Part shown: piece after piece, positions 19,561 to 28,350 of the stretch
Numbering within the stretch: position 1 is the stretch's first letter
How the letters are laid out: each line of letters starts with the position of its first letter
Assembly: GCA_051453625.1 (NCBI GenBank)
Contig: JBOZIK010000001.1
Location: 6,976,622 to 7,005,423 of the forward strand
Source: Welwitschia mirabilis
Lineage: Eukaryota; Gnetophyta; Gnetopsida; Welwitschiales
Direction of reading: 5' to 3'
DNA length: 28,802 nt
Program-made: the position numbers and the translations under genes
The notes under the pieces: generated by a model
Database searches by the model: none
What the model was told of the DNA's origin: nothing
What the model saw: the letters and a program-made list of their open reading frames with translations, nothing else

Positions 19561-20560
19561 CTTTATGAAAAGCTAGAAAGAATTTTTTGTTTTTTGTGGA
19601 GAAAGAAATAATGGTGAGAACATATTGATGTAAGAAGTTAAGATTCTATGTGTAAATCATGGAATAAAGGTAGTTTTGATTAAGAGGAATTTATGACTTA
19701 AGTTTCTTTCTTTTAGCTAAAATAGTTTGGTGATTACATACAAAGAATAGGAAATGGATTAAGTGTTAAATCCTAAATATTTAAATCATTTTAAAAATTT
19801 CTTTGAATCTCCACATATTACTCAACCTATAATTTGAAATGGTTTGGAAAAATTAAGAGATTATTTAAAGATTTGTATAGAATTAGATAATTGTGAAAAT
19901 TGGAAATGGAAATGTAAAGATGATTTCAAACCTTTAGAAATTCATGATTCTCTTTGAAGTAACTGTCTAGACAAGAAAGCAATTAGATGGGGAAAAAATG
20001 TAATTACCCAAAGCTATGGCTTTTTCTTTGTTTCTTTCCTTCCTTTCTTTCTTTCTTTTTTTTACTTTTATTTACTCTAATATGATTGGATAAATTAACT
20101 TTTCTAAAGAATTTTTGAAAATTTGGTTCGGTAATTACAATTGCTGCTACTTTTGCAAACCTAAAGAAGTATCCCTTAGACATTGTGTTTTTTAATTGTA
20201 CATGGATAAAAACAAGTTTGTAATCTCATTTTTTTAAATGACAAAGTTGCATATTGGTTCTTCCAAGTAATGTTGAGCACTATTGCTTTTTGTAACTTAA
20301 AGCTAGTTAGAGAAAATGAGTATTATATTCAATCTATTTACAATTTAATTGTTAATGAATGGAAGAAATGCTTGAAACTTCTAAAAGGAAATATATTTTA
20401 AAATGTATGTTATTATTAATGTTATTATTTGCATATTTCAATATTCTTGTACCTTCGCTCTTGGCTAGCCTTTCATGGTGAGGGATTTAGGTAACCAAGC
20501 CTTTATCATGTTAAGATGATCCCCACTTTCTTATTCCTCTAACCTTTAGAGTTACAAGTT
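19561..20560 (+). pseudogene. LINE 1: C-terminal tail and 3' region
   Basis: At about 20130-20240 the frames KIWFGNYNCCYFC and KPKEVSLRHCVF resemble the zf-RVT zinc-binding region ('CP.C....ET..H.F..C') that ends plant LINE ORF2. A (TTTC)n-like tract is at 20033-20062. The 3' limit near 20560 is an estimate; no clear poly(A) tail or target-site duplication was found. Sequence between 19560 and 20100 is coding-derived but too mutated to assign. Confidence 0.5.
20033..20062. repeat. Pyrimidine microsatellite (TTTC/TTCC)n
   Basis: An imperfect run of TTTC and TTCC units ending in a T stretch. It is one of two such tracts in the window (the other is at 23870-23932). Confidence 0.8.
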
Positions 20561-20702
20561 TTTTCAAAACAAAGCCTTTAACTTTCTAAAAACATTTGGT
20601 AGAAAATTAGTTCCTTAAAAGAAAAGGGAAGAAATAACATAATTATCTTGTATCTAACACAACTACTGTTTTGAAATGCTAACATTTCTATTGTTAGTAA
20701 GT

Positions 20703-20790
20703 CTTAAAAAAGCTAAAGATTTAAGTATATATTTAATAAAATTAGACTTAAAAAGAGTTAAAGATTTAGTTATATTTTTTAATAATACTA
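20703..20790. repeat. 44-bp tandem repeat, two copies
   Basis: Two head-to-tail copies start at 20703 and 20747. They share CTTAAAAA, (A)GTTAAAGATTT/GCTAAAGATTT and TTTAATAA blocks. Confidence 0.6.
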
Positions 20791-21033
20791 AGATGATGGG
20801 ACTATGTCGACCAAGAAAAAGTTCATGTATTTGGAAGATTGCAAAGGAGAACTCTGTGAAAGGAAAGCTTGGTCAAAGGAAAACTCACACTCACAAGATG
20901 ATCTCTAACAAAATCTAAATGTAGTAATGTTTTCCCAAAAGAGTGAAATTGTTTTAATATAAGTTCATTTCTAAAGAAATGGCCATCCAGAAATGGATGC
21001 AGAGCCTAAATGGAAAAGTTGGCACCCAACCAC

Positions 21034-21039
21034 TTTATT
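21034..21039 (-). terminator. Candidate poly(A) signal of the kinase gene
   Basis: AATAAA on the minus strand (GGTGAATAAAGTGG), about 390 bp after the kinase stop as assembled, or about 230 bp once the 100-N gap and its duplicated flank are removed. A nearer AT-rich signal cannot be excluded. Confidence 0.35.
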
Positions 21040-21126
21040 CACCAAATATATTCTATCTATATCAGTGACATTAGCAAAGGGATATCAAAGATAATGCTTG
21101 CAATCATGCTATGCAATTTAAAATTT

Positions 21127-21226
21127 NNNNNNNNNNNNNNNNNNNNNNNNNNNNNNNNNNNNNNNNNNNNNNNNNNNNNNNNNNNNNNNNNNNNNNNNNN
21201 NNNNNNNNNNNNNNNNNNNNNNNNNN
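21127..21226. other. Assembly gap, 100 N, with duplicated flanks
   Basis: 21070-21126 (ATTAGCAAAGGGATATCAAA...) recurs at 21227-21283 with two differences. This is an unmerged overlap. The open frame reading into the gap from 21010 is not a gene. Confidence 0.95.
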
Positions 21227-21424
21227 ATTAGCAAAGGGATATCAAAGATAATGCTTGAAATCATGCCATGCAATTTAAAATTTAAAAATCAAAGACAATA
21301 AAGTCAACCAGAATATTTTACATGGGCTTTTCGTATGCACCTAATCAAAGGCATGACTTGCTCTACCATCTGCAAAAGCAATCCAGAAAGAGGCCTCTTC
21401 AGAATTCAGTACCCCAACACATTC

Positions 21425-22635
21425 TTACACCCTATCTCCCTTTCCCCCTTTAATGAGAATTCCGAGGAAACTCAAGCAAACAGGAAGTGGAACAATAGAT
21501 CTTCTAACATTCTGCAACTCGTTGACAACTTCATTCATGGAAGGTCTTCTCTGCAGCTCACTGCTAACACAGAGGGTGGCCAAAACAGCCATTCTCTTGA
21601 TCCCCAAAAGCTCTTTTCTTCTGGGAGACCCAATCCTTGAATCACAGAGCAAATGAAACTTTTTCTGCTGAATGAGAGGCAGAGCCCAGTCAACAATGGA
21701 GATAGGAGAATGATCAACATCCATGGGCTTTCTTCCACTGATAACCTCCAGCAACAGTATACCAAAACTGAACACATCATTCTTAGGGCTCAGGCCACAA
21801 GGGCTGTCATATGTTGGGTCAAGATAGCCGAGGGTGCCTGCAGGAGGCGAATTGCAGTTAGGGTTTTGGGGGCTGAGAGCAAGTCCAAAGTCACCGAGCC
21901 TGGCATTCCATTTGCAGTCAATGAAAACATTTGAGGATTTGATGTCTCTGTGAATTACAGGCGGATTGGCTCCGTGCAGATCTCTTATGGCCTTGGCAAT
22001 TTGGACTGCAACATGCACCCTCTGCAACCATCCAATATTAGGGTTAAGGTTGGGTTTCCGTTGTGGACTGTGGAGAAGATCATGGAGGGTGCCATTGGCC
22101 ATGAATTCCACAACCAGAAGGGTTTCTTTGGAGTCTTCACGGTGGCCAATCCCCACAAGATTCACGACTCGTGGGCTCTGCAACTTTGACAGTATCTCAA
22201 TCTCCTTTTTCAGAAATGGGTCATCTGAATCCTTCTGCTTCTTCACTGCAACAAGTTTACCACCCTTCAGGACACCCTTGTAGACACATCCATGGCTTCC
22301 CTTTCCTTATATTCTTTCACAGCCAAAGCTCCTGGTGGCTTTCTCCAGCTGCTGGTATGAGAATATTAACATTTTCACTGAAAATTTGCAGGCCAGTAGA
22401 GTTCTCGGTGGAGTTAAAACCTAAAAATGGTCTCTCCTTTTTCTTTATTTTCTTTCAGAAATATTGTAAAGAAGTTTGAAGTAAACGAAAAATTCACTCT
22501 ATTTGTATGGAAACATGACCATCTTTGTTACAGTCCCTCGCAACTGAGCTTCAAACTCACCTTTCTGCGCATCCATGCCTTCAGATTTGAGTTTTTGGAG
22601 CCCCCTCTTCTACACAGAGATACAGGATTCTTCAT
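21425..22635 (-). CDS. Receptor-like cytoplasmic Ser/Thr kinase, two exons, with an in-frame stop at codon 63
   Basis: Predicted 356 codons: exon 1 22635-22561 (MKNPVSLCRRGGSKNSNLKA, then WMRRK), intron 22560-22421, exon 2 22420-21425. Order in the protein: basic N-terminus; FSYQQLEKATRSF; Gly-loop GKGSHGCVYKGVL (64-76); VAVK with Lys85; Glu98 of helix C; HRDIKSSN (182-189, RD type); DFG (202-204); GTLGYLDPTY (about 220-229); Asp240; RRPSM (316-320). There is no signal peptide, transmembrane segment or ectodomain, so it is a cytoplasmic kinase. The 'GKGSHG' loop and length point to the group of Arabidopsis At3g51990/At5g23170. The substrate is unknown. The only break is TAA at 22309-22307, where relatives have Leu or Ile. 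It is therefore either a very young pseudogene or a sequence error. The start was chosen because the donor site joins it in frame. Confidence 0.85.
22307..22309 (-). other. In-frame premature stop (TAA) in the kinase
   Basis: The minus strand reads ...GAA AGA ATA TAA GGA AAG GGA AGC. The flanking codons are the conserved 'ERI' and 'GKGS', so the frame is right on both sides. One base change (TTA to TAA) would explain it. If real, translation stops before the ATP-binding loop. Confidence 0.85.
22421..22560 (-). other. Predicted 140-bp intron of the kinase gene
   Basis: The donor on the minus strand is AGAAAG|GTGAGTTTG, a near-perfect plant site. The acceptor is CCATTTTTAG|GTTTTAAC. Removal is phase 0 and joins WMRRK to VLTPPRTLLA without a frame change. 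The TAG that would otherwise close the exon-2 frame at 22421-22423 is the acceptor itself. The polypyrimidine tract is short, so the acceptor is the weaker end. Confidence 0.68.
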
Positions 22636-22730
22636 TGACAGAAACAAAAATGTGTCCTATTGCAATTTTAGAGAAAAGCATCAATGCAATTAATCAGAGA
22701 AAACATTCAAAACCAAAGATCAATATATGA

Positions 22731-22738
22731 TTATATAA
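22731..22738 (-). promoter_or_regulatory. Candidate TATA box of the kinase gene
   Basis: TTATATAA (self-complementary) lies 96 bp upstream of the kinase ATG. It would allow a 5' leader of roughly 60-70 nt. Confidence 0.42.
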
Positions 22739-23490
22739 GAGTTCAGTTGCAGTCAAGAAAACAGAAACCTTCGCAATTTAAATTCTGGGTTTGAATAAGA
22801 AACCCATGTGAGTTGCAGTCTCATCATAATGATCATCAAAAGTGGAATGGAATATGTGCCGTTTTCAGAGATCTGTTGATAAGTTGTTTGCAGGGTTTCT
22901 TGTGATTTCTTATATGACTGAAACAACTCCTTTGCTTTCTTGTACCAAATACTATGTCTCTTGATCGTTAATGGTTTCGTGAGCAAGACGAAACCAGAAG
23001 CACTATGCCATTTCTTATCATTCCCAAATGTTTAAAGTTCAAACAGAATATTCAACCGCCTGAATCTTCTTCACTATAAAAATATGGACATACTCTGGAT
23101 GGGCCAGATAACAGGTTGTCTTCAACTTGGGGGTTTAATAAGAGATTTGACTACTTGCGTGGAATGGGATGTTATGGTTTATCGTTGTCCATATTTGGAC
23201 TTGTGGATCTTTGTTTGTTTTTTATCCCTTCTTCTGGACAAGACTTGTAAATGTTAGTTTCTTTTTTACGACTATGGAATCCCAATATCACATGGAAGCA
23301 CTAGTCGTAGGTCCCTTATCTTGAATGATGAATATTAGTTAAAAGAAAGATTTGAGATGTCAGTGTATTATAAGAGAAAGATTCAATGTATTTTCTAAAT
23401 TCTTTAAAATTAAATTTAATATTAAAGTATAAAACTAAAATTCATATCTCATTGACGATTTCTTGATTAAGAGTTTTCAAATTATGATCG
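22739..23490. other. Upstream flank of the kinase gene; no other gene seen
   Basis: This contains the presumed kinase promoter region. It is less AT-rich than the transposon sequence on either side. A minus-strand frame at 22986-22753 has no ATG and no recognisable motif. No repeat shared with the rest of the window was noticed. Confidence 0.5.
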
Positions 23491-24420
23491 GCGATTTGAG
23501 TAGACTTTAGATGAGCACACCACAATTGTGCTCGAATGATAAGTTAAGTGAAACCAAAATGGATGACTTCCAAGTGAATACAATGATGGATTTGGGTTTT
23601 AGTATTAGTGTAGATGGAGACTTTCTCTTTGATACTATGACCAAAGAAATTTCCCAATGTATAAAGAAGTGTTATGCCTTAAGCCTTATTAGGAAATTTC
23701 TCTAATCTACTAGAAGACCATTTTTAGATAAAATGTGAAGATGGTGTGACAAAAACTTTCCAGCATAGGAGCATTTCGAGGTCATTGCCCTTCATAATGG
23801 ATTTTTAGATTTTATCTTTTCAAATATTAAGGATATGCTAGCAGTACTTCTTGGCATTTATTTTTCTCTTTTTACCTTCTTTTTTCTTTCTTTCTTTTTC
23901 TCTTTTCTTTCTTTTTCTTTTTCTTTTTTTGGAGAAGGGGATTGTCTCTTACACAATAGAAGCCTTTTATTCTTGATAGAAAGAATGTATTTGAATAAAT
24001 GTCTTATTGGGTTTGAATCTTGAATTCTGCCCCTGAGATTTGAAGTCAAAGCTTGTCCAAACAAATTGCTATTGAATTAGGAAGATTCATCAAATTCGAT
24101 AAACCAAGAGAAACTAAAACAAAAAGGACTACAATTCACTTGTGCGTTTTTATTAACTATCAAAATTTTTAGTTCAAGACATTACACTTAGAGAACAAAT
24201 GGGGAGAATTGACTTTTAAACTTGAGTTTGAAAATGTTCTTGTTCCTTGTATTCATTATGAATTGGAAGTATATTCTTTAAATGCTTGCAAATCGATTTG
24301 AAAAATTTCTTATAACAAGAAACCTCCTACCTTGAGTGAAAATTGGCTACAACCACATACAAAAATACTAGGAAAATGAATTGACCAAAATGGACTTTGA
24401 TAGTTAAGAACTTTGGAATT
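23491..24420 (+). pseudogene. LINE 2: ORF1 with DUF4283-like domain, decayed
   Basis: The ATG at 23511 opens 64 codons ending in CIKKCYALSLIRKFL, then a stop. The same frame continues as STRRPFLDKM, RWCDKNFPA and HFEVIALHNGFLDFIF to NIKDMLAVL. This is the DUF4283 pattern of plant L1-like LINE ORF1 proteins ('..C..SLIGRFLG.RP....I..W....W...G.V.......GFFLF.F...ED...VL'), a nucleic-acid-binding domain that acts with the element RNA. A pyrimidine tract (23870-23932) follows, where the 'W..PW.PGF' region should be. The remainder to 24420 is poorly readable. The stops fall where Trp, Gln or Arg codons are expected. Confidence 0.65.
23870..23932. repeat. Pyrimidine microsatellite (TTTC)n
   Basis: CTTTCTTTCTTTTTCTC-type imperfect repeat, about 60 bp, within LINE 2 ORF1. 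Open frames on both strands here (Phe/Ser-rich on plus, Lys/Glu-rich on minus) are low-complexity products of the repeat. Confidence 0.85.
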
Positions 24421-24426
24421 AAAAAC

Positions 24427-24862
24427 ATTTTGAAAGTCTCTCTATAGAATTTAGAAGAGAAGAAAATCAACATGAAGAGGGTAATGGGGAAAAAAATGAT
24501 AATGACAAGTACAATAATGGCATTGAAAAAGAACCTAAAGACAATGTGAATAGGTCTGAAAATGATGAAGATAAACCTAATGAGTGCATAGCTACTATGC
24601 CTAAAAATAATGAGTGCATCAAAACAATGCTTGATGATGAATGCATGTCAAAATTTAATGATGATGAAGAAATTCTAGAACAATGAAGAAAGAAAGTATG
24701 GAAGGAACTGAATCCCTAGTACAATTTAATCAAAAAAGGCCTTAGTGTTTGGTTTGATAAATTATTTAATCCTACTAAAAAAGATATTAAGGGAATCATC
24801 AAGGATGAAAGAGAAATTAATCTTAAAAAATATTATATTATATCTAAACAACAAGTGTCTTA
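24427..24862 (+). pseudogene. LINE 2: acidic linker and C-terminal part of ORF1
   Basis: A frame with no ATG start, open for 86 codons (24427-24686), is rich in Asn, Glu, Asp and Lys: EENQHEEGNGEKNDNDKYNN, then KPNECIATMPKNNECIKTML, ending DDEEILEQ and TGA. After that stop and one TAG the same frame goes on to 24862 (KKGLSVWFDKLFNPTKKDIK, then IIKDEREINLKKYYI). The last part is shared with LINE 1 at 14640-14860, which shows it is coding sequence of the same element family. An acidic disordered linker after the zinc knuckle is usual in plant LINE ORF1 proteins; its role is unknown. Confidence 0.6.
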
Positions 24863-24939
24863 AATACTTATCTACAAAATATGGATATGTTTGAAAAGAG
24901 ATTTATAAAAATCTATAAATATTTTTATCTTTCTGATGC

Positions 24940-25200
24940 CACTAACCAAGGTACGCCTCATCAATTTTATCTTCTTGCATTTCTCTTATTCCCCCTTTTG
25001 TCTTTTTATGTTAGATTTTGTATCTAACAATTGAGTACTAATATTACCTACATGTTACATGTAACTTTTCTAATTTCACTAATTGAAGTATGCATCATTA
25101 CCTTTATCTTACTACTTTGCTCTTGTTCCCTTTCCTGCCTTTGGTATTAGACTTGTGTTTTTAATTGTTTATTGATGTTATTTTCATGTTATATATAAAT
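24940..25200. repeat. Short degenerate tandem repeat in LINE 2
   Basis: A unit of roughly 130-155 bp starting CACTAACCAAGGTACGCCTCATCA recurs as CACTAATTGAAGTATGCATCATTA. Both copies run through pyrimidine-rich sequence to a TTACATGT/TTATATAT end. LINE 1 (14850-15080) shows the same organisation. Confidence 0.5.
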
Positions 25201-26460
25201 TACCAGTTTTAAAAAGGTAAATAAATAAAATTTATTAAGTAATTATTATTTTTTAATATTAGATTATATTTATATTAAACTCTTCAAATTTGAAAGAAGT
25301 GTAAAACCCTTATAAGAGAAATAAATAACCTTTATTACTATTTATGTCTTTTAGCTTTCAAGTTTTTACTTCTTTTTTACTTTTACAAGTAGTTACTTTA
25401 TGATAAATCATATAATATCTGTAAATTTTCCATTTGGTTAGTTGGTCTTATCTATGAATTGTACATAAAATCTTTTAGAAGTGTAGCCTAAATACATGTG
25501 TAAAACCATAAGCTAAATTCTAAACATATGTTAAATCAATTATGATATGTACTAAATATAAGATACATTTGATAATGTTTTCATACTATCTTATCTTGTG
25601 AAAACAAGAACAAAGTAGAAAACAAAAAAAGGGTAGGAGAGGGGCAAGGATAAGAGATAAAGGAGAGGAGAGAAATGGGTAAATTACAAGTAAGACATGA
25701 ACATTTAATAATTAGTTTATGGAACTAATAATGATAATGGGAATTATCTAATCAAGTGAACTAATGACATTAGTGAGTATAACACAATTTTCCATAACTT
25801 ACAATTTTTCATAAAATAACTTCTCATATGTAAGATCTACATGTCTAATGTTGAGTTTTAGGACTAATAGGAATTATCCATATATTTTCACCTAGTTAGA
25901 CAAACTAATGAAAAGCTAAAAGGAAAAACAAAATTTAGTTCTAATTCTAAGAAATAATAAAAGCAAAAACTTATAGGAATTTAAGCAAAAGAAAGTTACA
26001 TGATTTATTATAAAATCAAGTTAATCTAATGTAAATTATAAGAAACAAAAGATTGAGAAATAAAAAGGTCACTTAGACTTTAGGAAATAAAGTATGGAAT
26101 GATGATACGATAATTAATAATCAATAATTGCTAGACCAAAAAGGAGGATGGAGAGTGAAGAGGAGGGTGAGATGATCCTTCTCTTTAAGAAGTTTTTATT
26201 CTAGAAAGTACATTTATTTTACTTTCTTATAGTTTCATAGAAAGCATCTTATAGGTTATTGGATGATAAAAGATCCATTTCCCAATGATTTGTGGTTATG
26301 AATGTGAATGGTGTAAGATCATATCATTTTAATGTTTCTTATGTGCATAATTTGTTCAATACATTTTCCTATTTATATTTCAAAAAGGTGTGTTTACAGA
26401 TGAGGTTCTTATGGGTGGTTCATGATATATCAAAGGTACACTATTAACACTATCTATAGG
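25201..26460. other. AT-rich region with nothing recognised
   Basis: No open frame of note, no LTR ends and no RNA gene. A purine-rich patch lies at 25610-25680. The region is probably more decayed retroelement sequence, but nothing supports a specific call. Confidence 0.5.
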
Positions 26461-26810
26461 GGTTAATTTCAAAGTATTAGAAGCTAAACTATACATTTCT
26501 ACTTTGGTTGGATTTCCTGATTTTCATCTCTTTCTTTTTGGACCTTTGTTAAAGAATTTACTAAGGCCAAAGGTGTATATGTTACTGAAGACAATCAATG
26601 ATTTATTAACTTTAGACCTGGAAGAAGAGATTATATCCAAGTTAATCTTCATAATCCTCTTCTAAAATTAGTCCAAATTAGAGAAAAAAAAGAAGTTTTT
26701 ACCTAATTGATGAAATTTCTTAACCTTTCTAACACTTGCTTTAAATGTAGTAAATTTGGAGACTAGTCTAGGATTTATTCTAAGAAGAAAGCTAACTCTT
26801 TATTAAATCA
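26461..26810 (+). pseudogene. LINE 3: ORF1 middle part with zinc knuckle
   Basis: Frames read LVGFPDFHLFLFGPLLKNLL, then AKGVYVTEDNQ, a stop, FINFRPGRRDYIQVNLHNP, then LMKFLNLSNTCFKCSKFGD. This is the plant LINE ORF1 series 'VWVRLPNLPL..W....L..I...', '..V.V..D.S.P' and 'Y..LP..C..CG..GH...C'. In the CCHC knuckle the first two Cys are kept (26737-26739, 26746-26748), His has become Asp (26761-26763) and the last Cys has become Tyr. It differs from LINE 2, so it is a separate insertion. Confidence 0.65.
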
Positions 26811-27300
26811 AAAATCTCAACACAAAATTATTATTATATACTAAATCAATCCATGGATTAGGTTATTACTATAAGTAAGGTTTTACAGAACTTAATTATA
26901 TTTAGGATAATTATGATTTAAACCTAGGGGATAATATTGAAAGACAAACTCATCTCACATCTCATATGAAAAATGTCATTGATAAACCATGATTCATAAG
27001 AAAAAGGAAAATCTAACAATGATGGAAAGGCATAGAAATAACCTAACTAGTGTTCTTATTAATGAATAAAGATGTCCTTCTTTGATCCATTCTTTAATGA
27101 TTTTTTTCCTTTGATTAACTCATTTATTAGGAATGACAATGTTGTAGCTATTAAAAAAGGACATATGATTTATTATGTCTCTATTCTATAAGAGCTTGTA
27201 AGGGATGGAGATCCTAGAATCTATACCATTTTACCATAACTAAATGAAATTTTTATAATGTACCATATCTAATTTTTAAATTTATATTAAATAATTTATT
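26811..27300. other. Decayed LINE 3 linker region
   Basis: Lies between the ORF1 knuckle and the endonuclease of LINE 3. AT-rich, full of stops in all frames; nothing more can be read. Confidence 0.4.
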
Positions 27301-28030
27301 TATTCTTGAAATAAGTTTTCTCACATTATTAACCTTCAAGAGGTAAAGATATTTATTTATGACTAAGAATCTCCTTGTGTATCTTTGTCTTGAAAGTTTA
27401 ATTTATTCATACGTTTATCCTTAGGATAAAGGAAGATCTCTTCTATTATTACATCCTTTGATAGATATTATTGATAAAGGTGAATATCCAATAAATGAAT
27501 ATGTATTCTTTTACTACAGCCTTTGATAGATATTATTGATAAAGGGGAAGATCCAAAGCATACTACAGTATGGATTAGATTTAAATTTTAACATAAGATT
27601 TTATGTATATGTGGTATTTATGCTCTAAATTTTATAAAAGTTAAAGCGAATCTTTATTATTGGTCATGAAACAATGTTTTTACTTATTCCTTATTTTTTT
27701 AAGATTTTAATATGCTTAAAAAGAGTTATGATAAATGTATAGGTATCTGCTTTAAATGGAATTTATTGAAGTAGGAAGTTTGATTATATTTTAAAAATAA
27801 ATGGGTGCTACAAAATCTAGTTTCATATTAATCATAGGACTTGTAAACATTCCTTACAAGAAGGGTTATAATAGACTAGATCATTTAAACTAGTAATGTA
27901 TAGATCAATTATGTCTTTCTTATGATGGTGGTTGGATGTTTTATCATATTTGAAAAGCATTTTCTTTTCTATCAAATCATCAACTTATTGGAGTGTGTGG
28001 AAACTACTCTAGTTTAGCCTTTAACACACT
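27301..28030 (+). pseudogene. LINE 3: endonuclease, decayed
   Basis: IINLQEVKIFIYD (about 27330) fits the endonuclease 'ALQE(V/T)K' motif carrying a catalytic Glu. CGIYALNFIKVKANLYYW (about 27612) fits '.IYAPN....R...W'. FNMLKKSYDK preceded by Asp (27703 on) is the 'GDFN' box, with DFN kept and the Gly lost. Then come KWNLLK, YFKNKWVLQNLVSY and a terminal GGWMFYHI...LSNHQLI (about 27930-27990), near the usual 'SDH.P(I/L)' end. Many stops are present. Reverse transcriptase is absent; the element seems cut by the copia LTR near 28050. Confidence 0.6.
27455..27545. repeat. 26-bp direct repeat, 65 bp apart
   Basis: CCTTTGATAGATATTATTGATAAAGG occurs exactly at 27455-27480 and 27520-27545, each followed by a similar GAAKATCC. 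It is a small local duplication within LINE 3. Confidence 0.85.
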
Positions 28031-28049
28031 ATGTAAATGAGTCCAAGTG

Positions 28050-28306
28050 GGGTGTGTGGGTAGAACTCCTAAATGTTTTGGTGGACCCAACCTGTGTTGC
28101 TCTAATTTTACAATATATATCTTATGTTGAAAAATATCTTGTATTAAAACCTTTATATATTATGACCTTCAAAGTTTGTAACTTTAAAATATTGATATAA
28201 AAACGCTATTGTAGTTGTGGATGGATTGCAATTTGCCAAACCACGTAAATCTTGTGTGTTTTATGTTCTTTTATTTTCTCTTTTACATTTGATTCATTCC
28301 TTAACA
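28050..28306 (+). repeat. 5' LTR of a second Ty1/copia element
   Basis: The 3' end is well placed: CCTTAACA followed two bases later by the primer site. Near that end, GCCAAACCACGTAAATCTTGTGTG is a block I recognise as common in plant copia LTRs. TATAAAA at 28196-28202 is a likely promoter. The left end is uncertain; TGTGTGGG after CCAAGTGGGG is the best candidate, giving about 255 bp. The other LTR is outside the window. Confidence 0.6.
28196..28202 (+). promoter_or_regulatory. TATA box of the right-hand copia LTR
   Basis: GATATAAAAACGC, 155 bp upstream of the gag ATG and about 110 bp before the LTR end. Confidence 0.4.
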
Positions 28307-28308
28307 AC

Positions 28309-28320
28309 TAGTATTAAAGC
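28309..28320 (+). promoter_or_regulatory. Primer-binding site for initiator tRNA-Met
   Basis: TAGTATTAAAGC, against the copia consensus TGGTATCAGAGC: 9 of 12 match, and all three differences are G to A or C to T. It lies two bases after the LTR end and 30 bp before the gag ATG. Confidence 0.78.
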
Positions 28321-28350
28321 AATTAGGTTTGCAGAGGATAAGTGGGAGTG

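Larger units (their letters stand above)
20561..21424. other. Intergenic region 3' of the kinase gene
   Basis: No gene is convincingly seen. A 44-bp tandem pair lies at 20703-20790 (CTTAAAAAAGCTAAAGATTT and CTTAAAAAGAGTTAAAGATT). It creates an 80-codon open frame (20676-20918) with an internal peptide repeat (LKKAKDLSIY and LKRVKDLVIF) that matches no family I know. A 100-N gap with duplicated flanks lies at 21127-21226. The right part presumably includes the 3' untranslated region of the kinase transcript. Confidence 0.6.

Noticed and set aside
21335-22479. Several plus-strand frames and one extra minus-strand frame overlapping the kinase
   Set aside because: They are shadows of the kinase exon in other frames. 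The minus-strand kinase frame has a complete set of conserved kinase motifs.
22753-22986. Minus-strand frame of 77 codons, considered as an upstream exon of the kinase
   Set aside because: It has no ATG start and no fitting splice donor into the kinase, and exon 1 at 22561-22635 already explains the N-terminus.
23835-24064. Phe/Ser-rich (+) and Lys/Glu-rich (-) frames
   Set aside because: Products of a pyrimidine microsatellite within LINE ORF1.
26270-26400. Possible copia gag-pre-integrase frame (MNVNGVRSYHFNVSYVHNLF)
   Set aside because: The likeness to 'V..VLYVP.L..NL.S' is short, unsupported by neighbours, and the next readable sequence is LINE ORF1.
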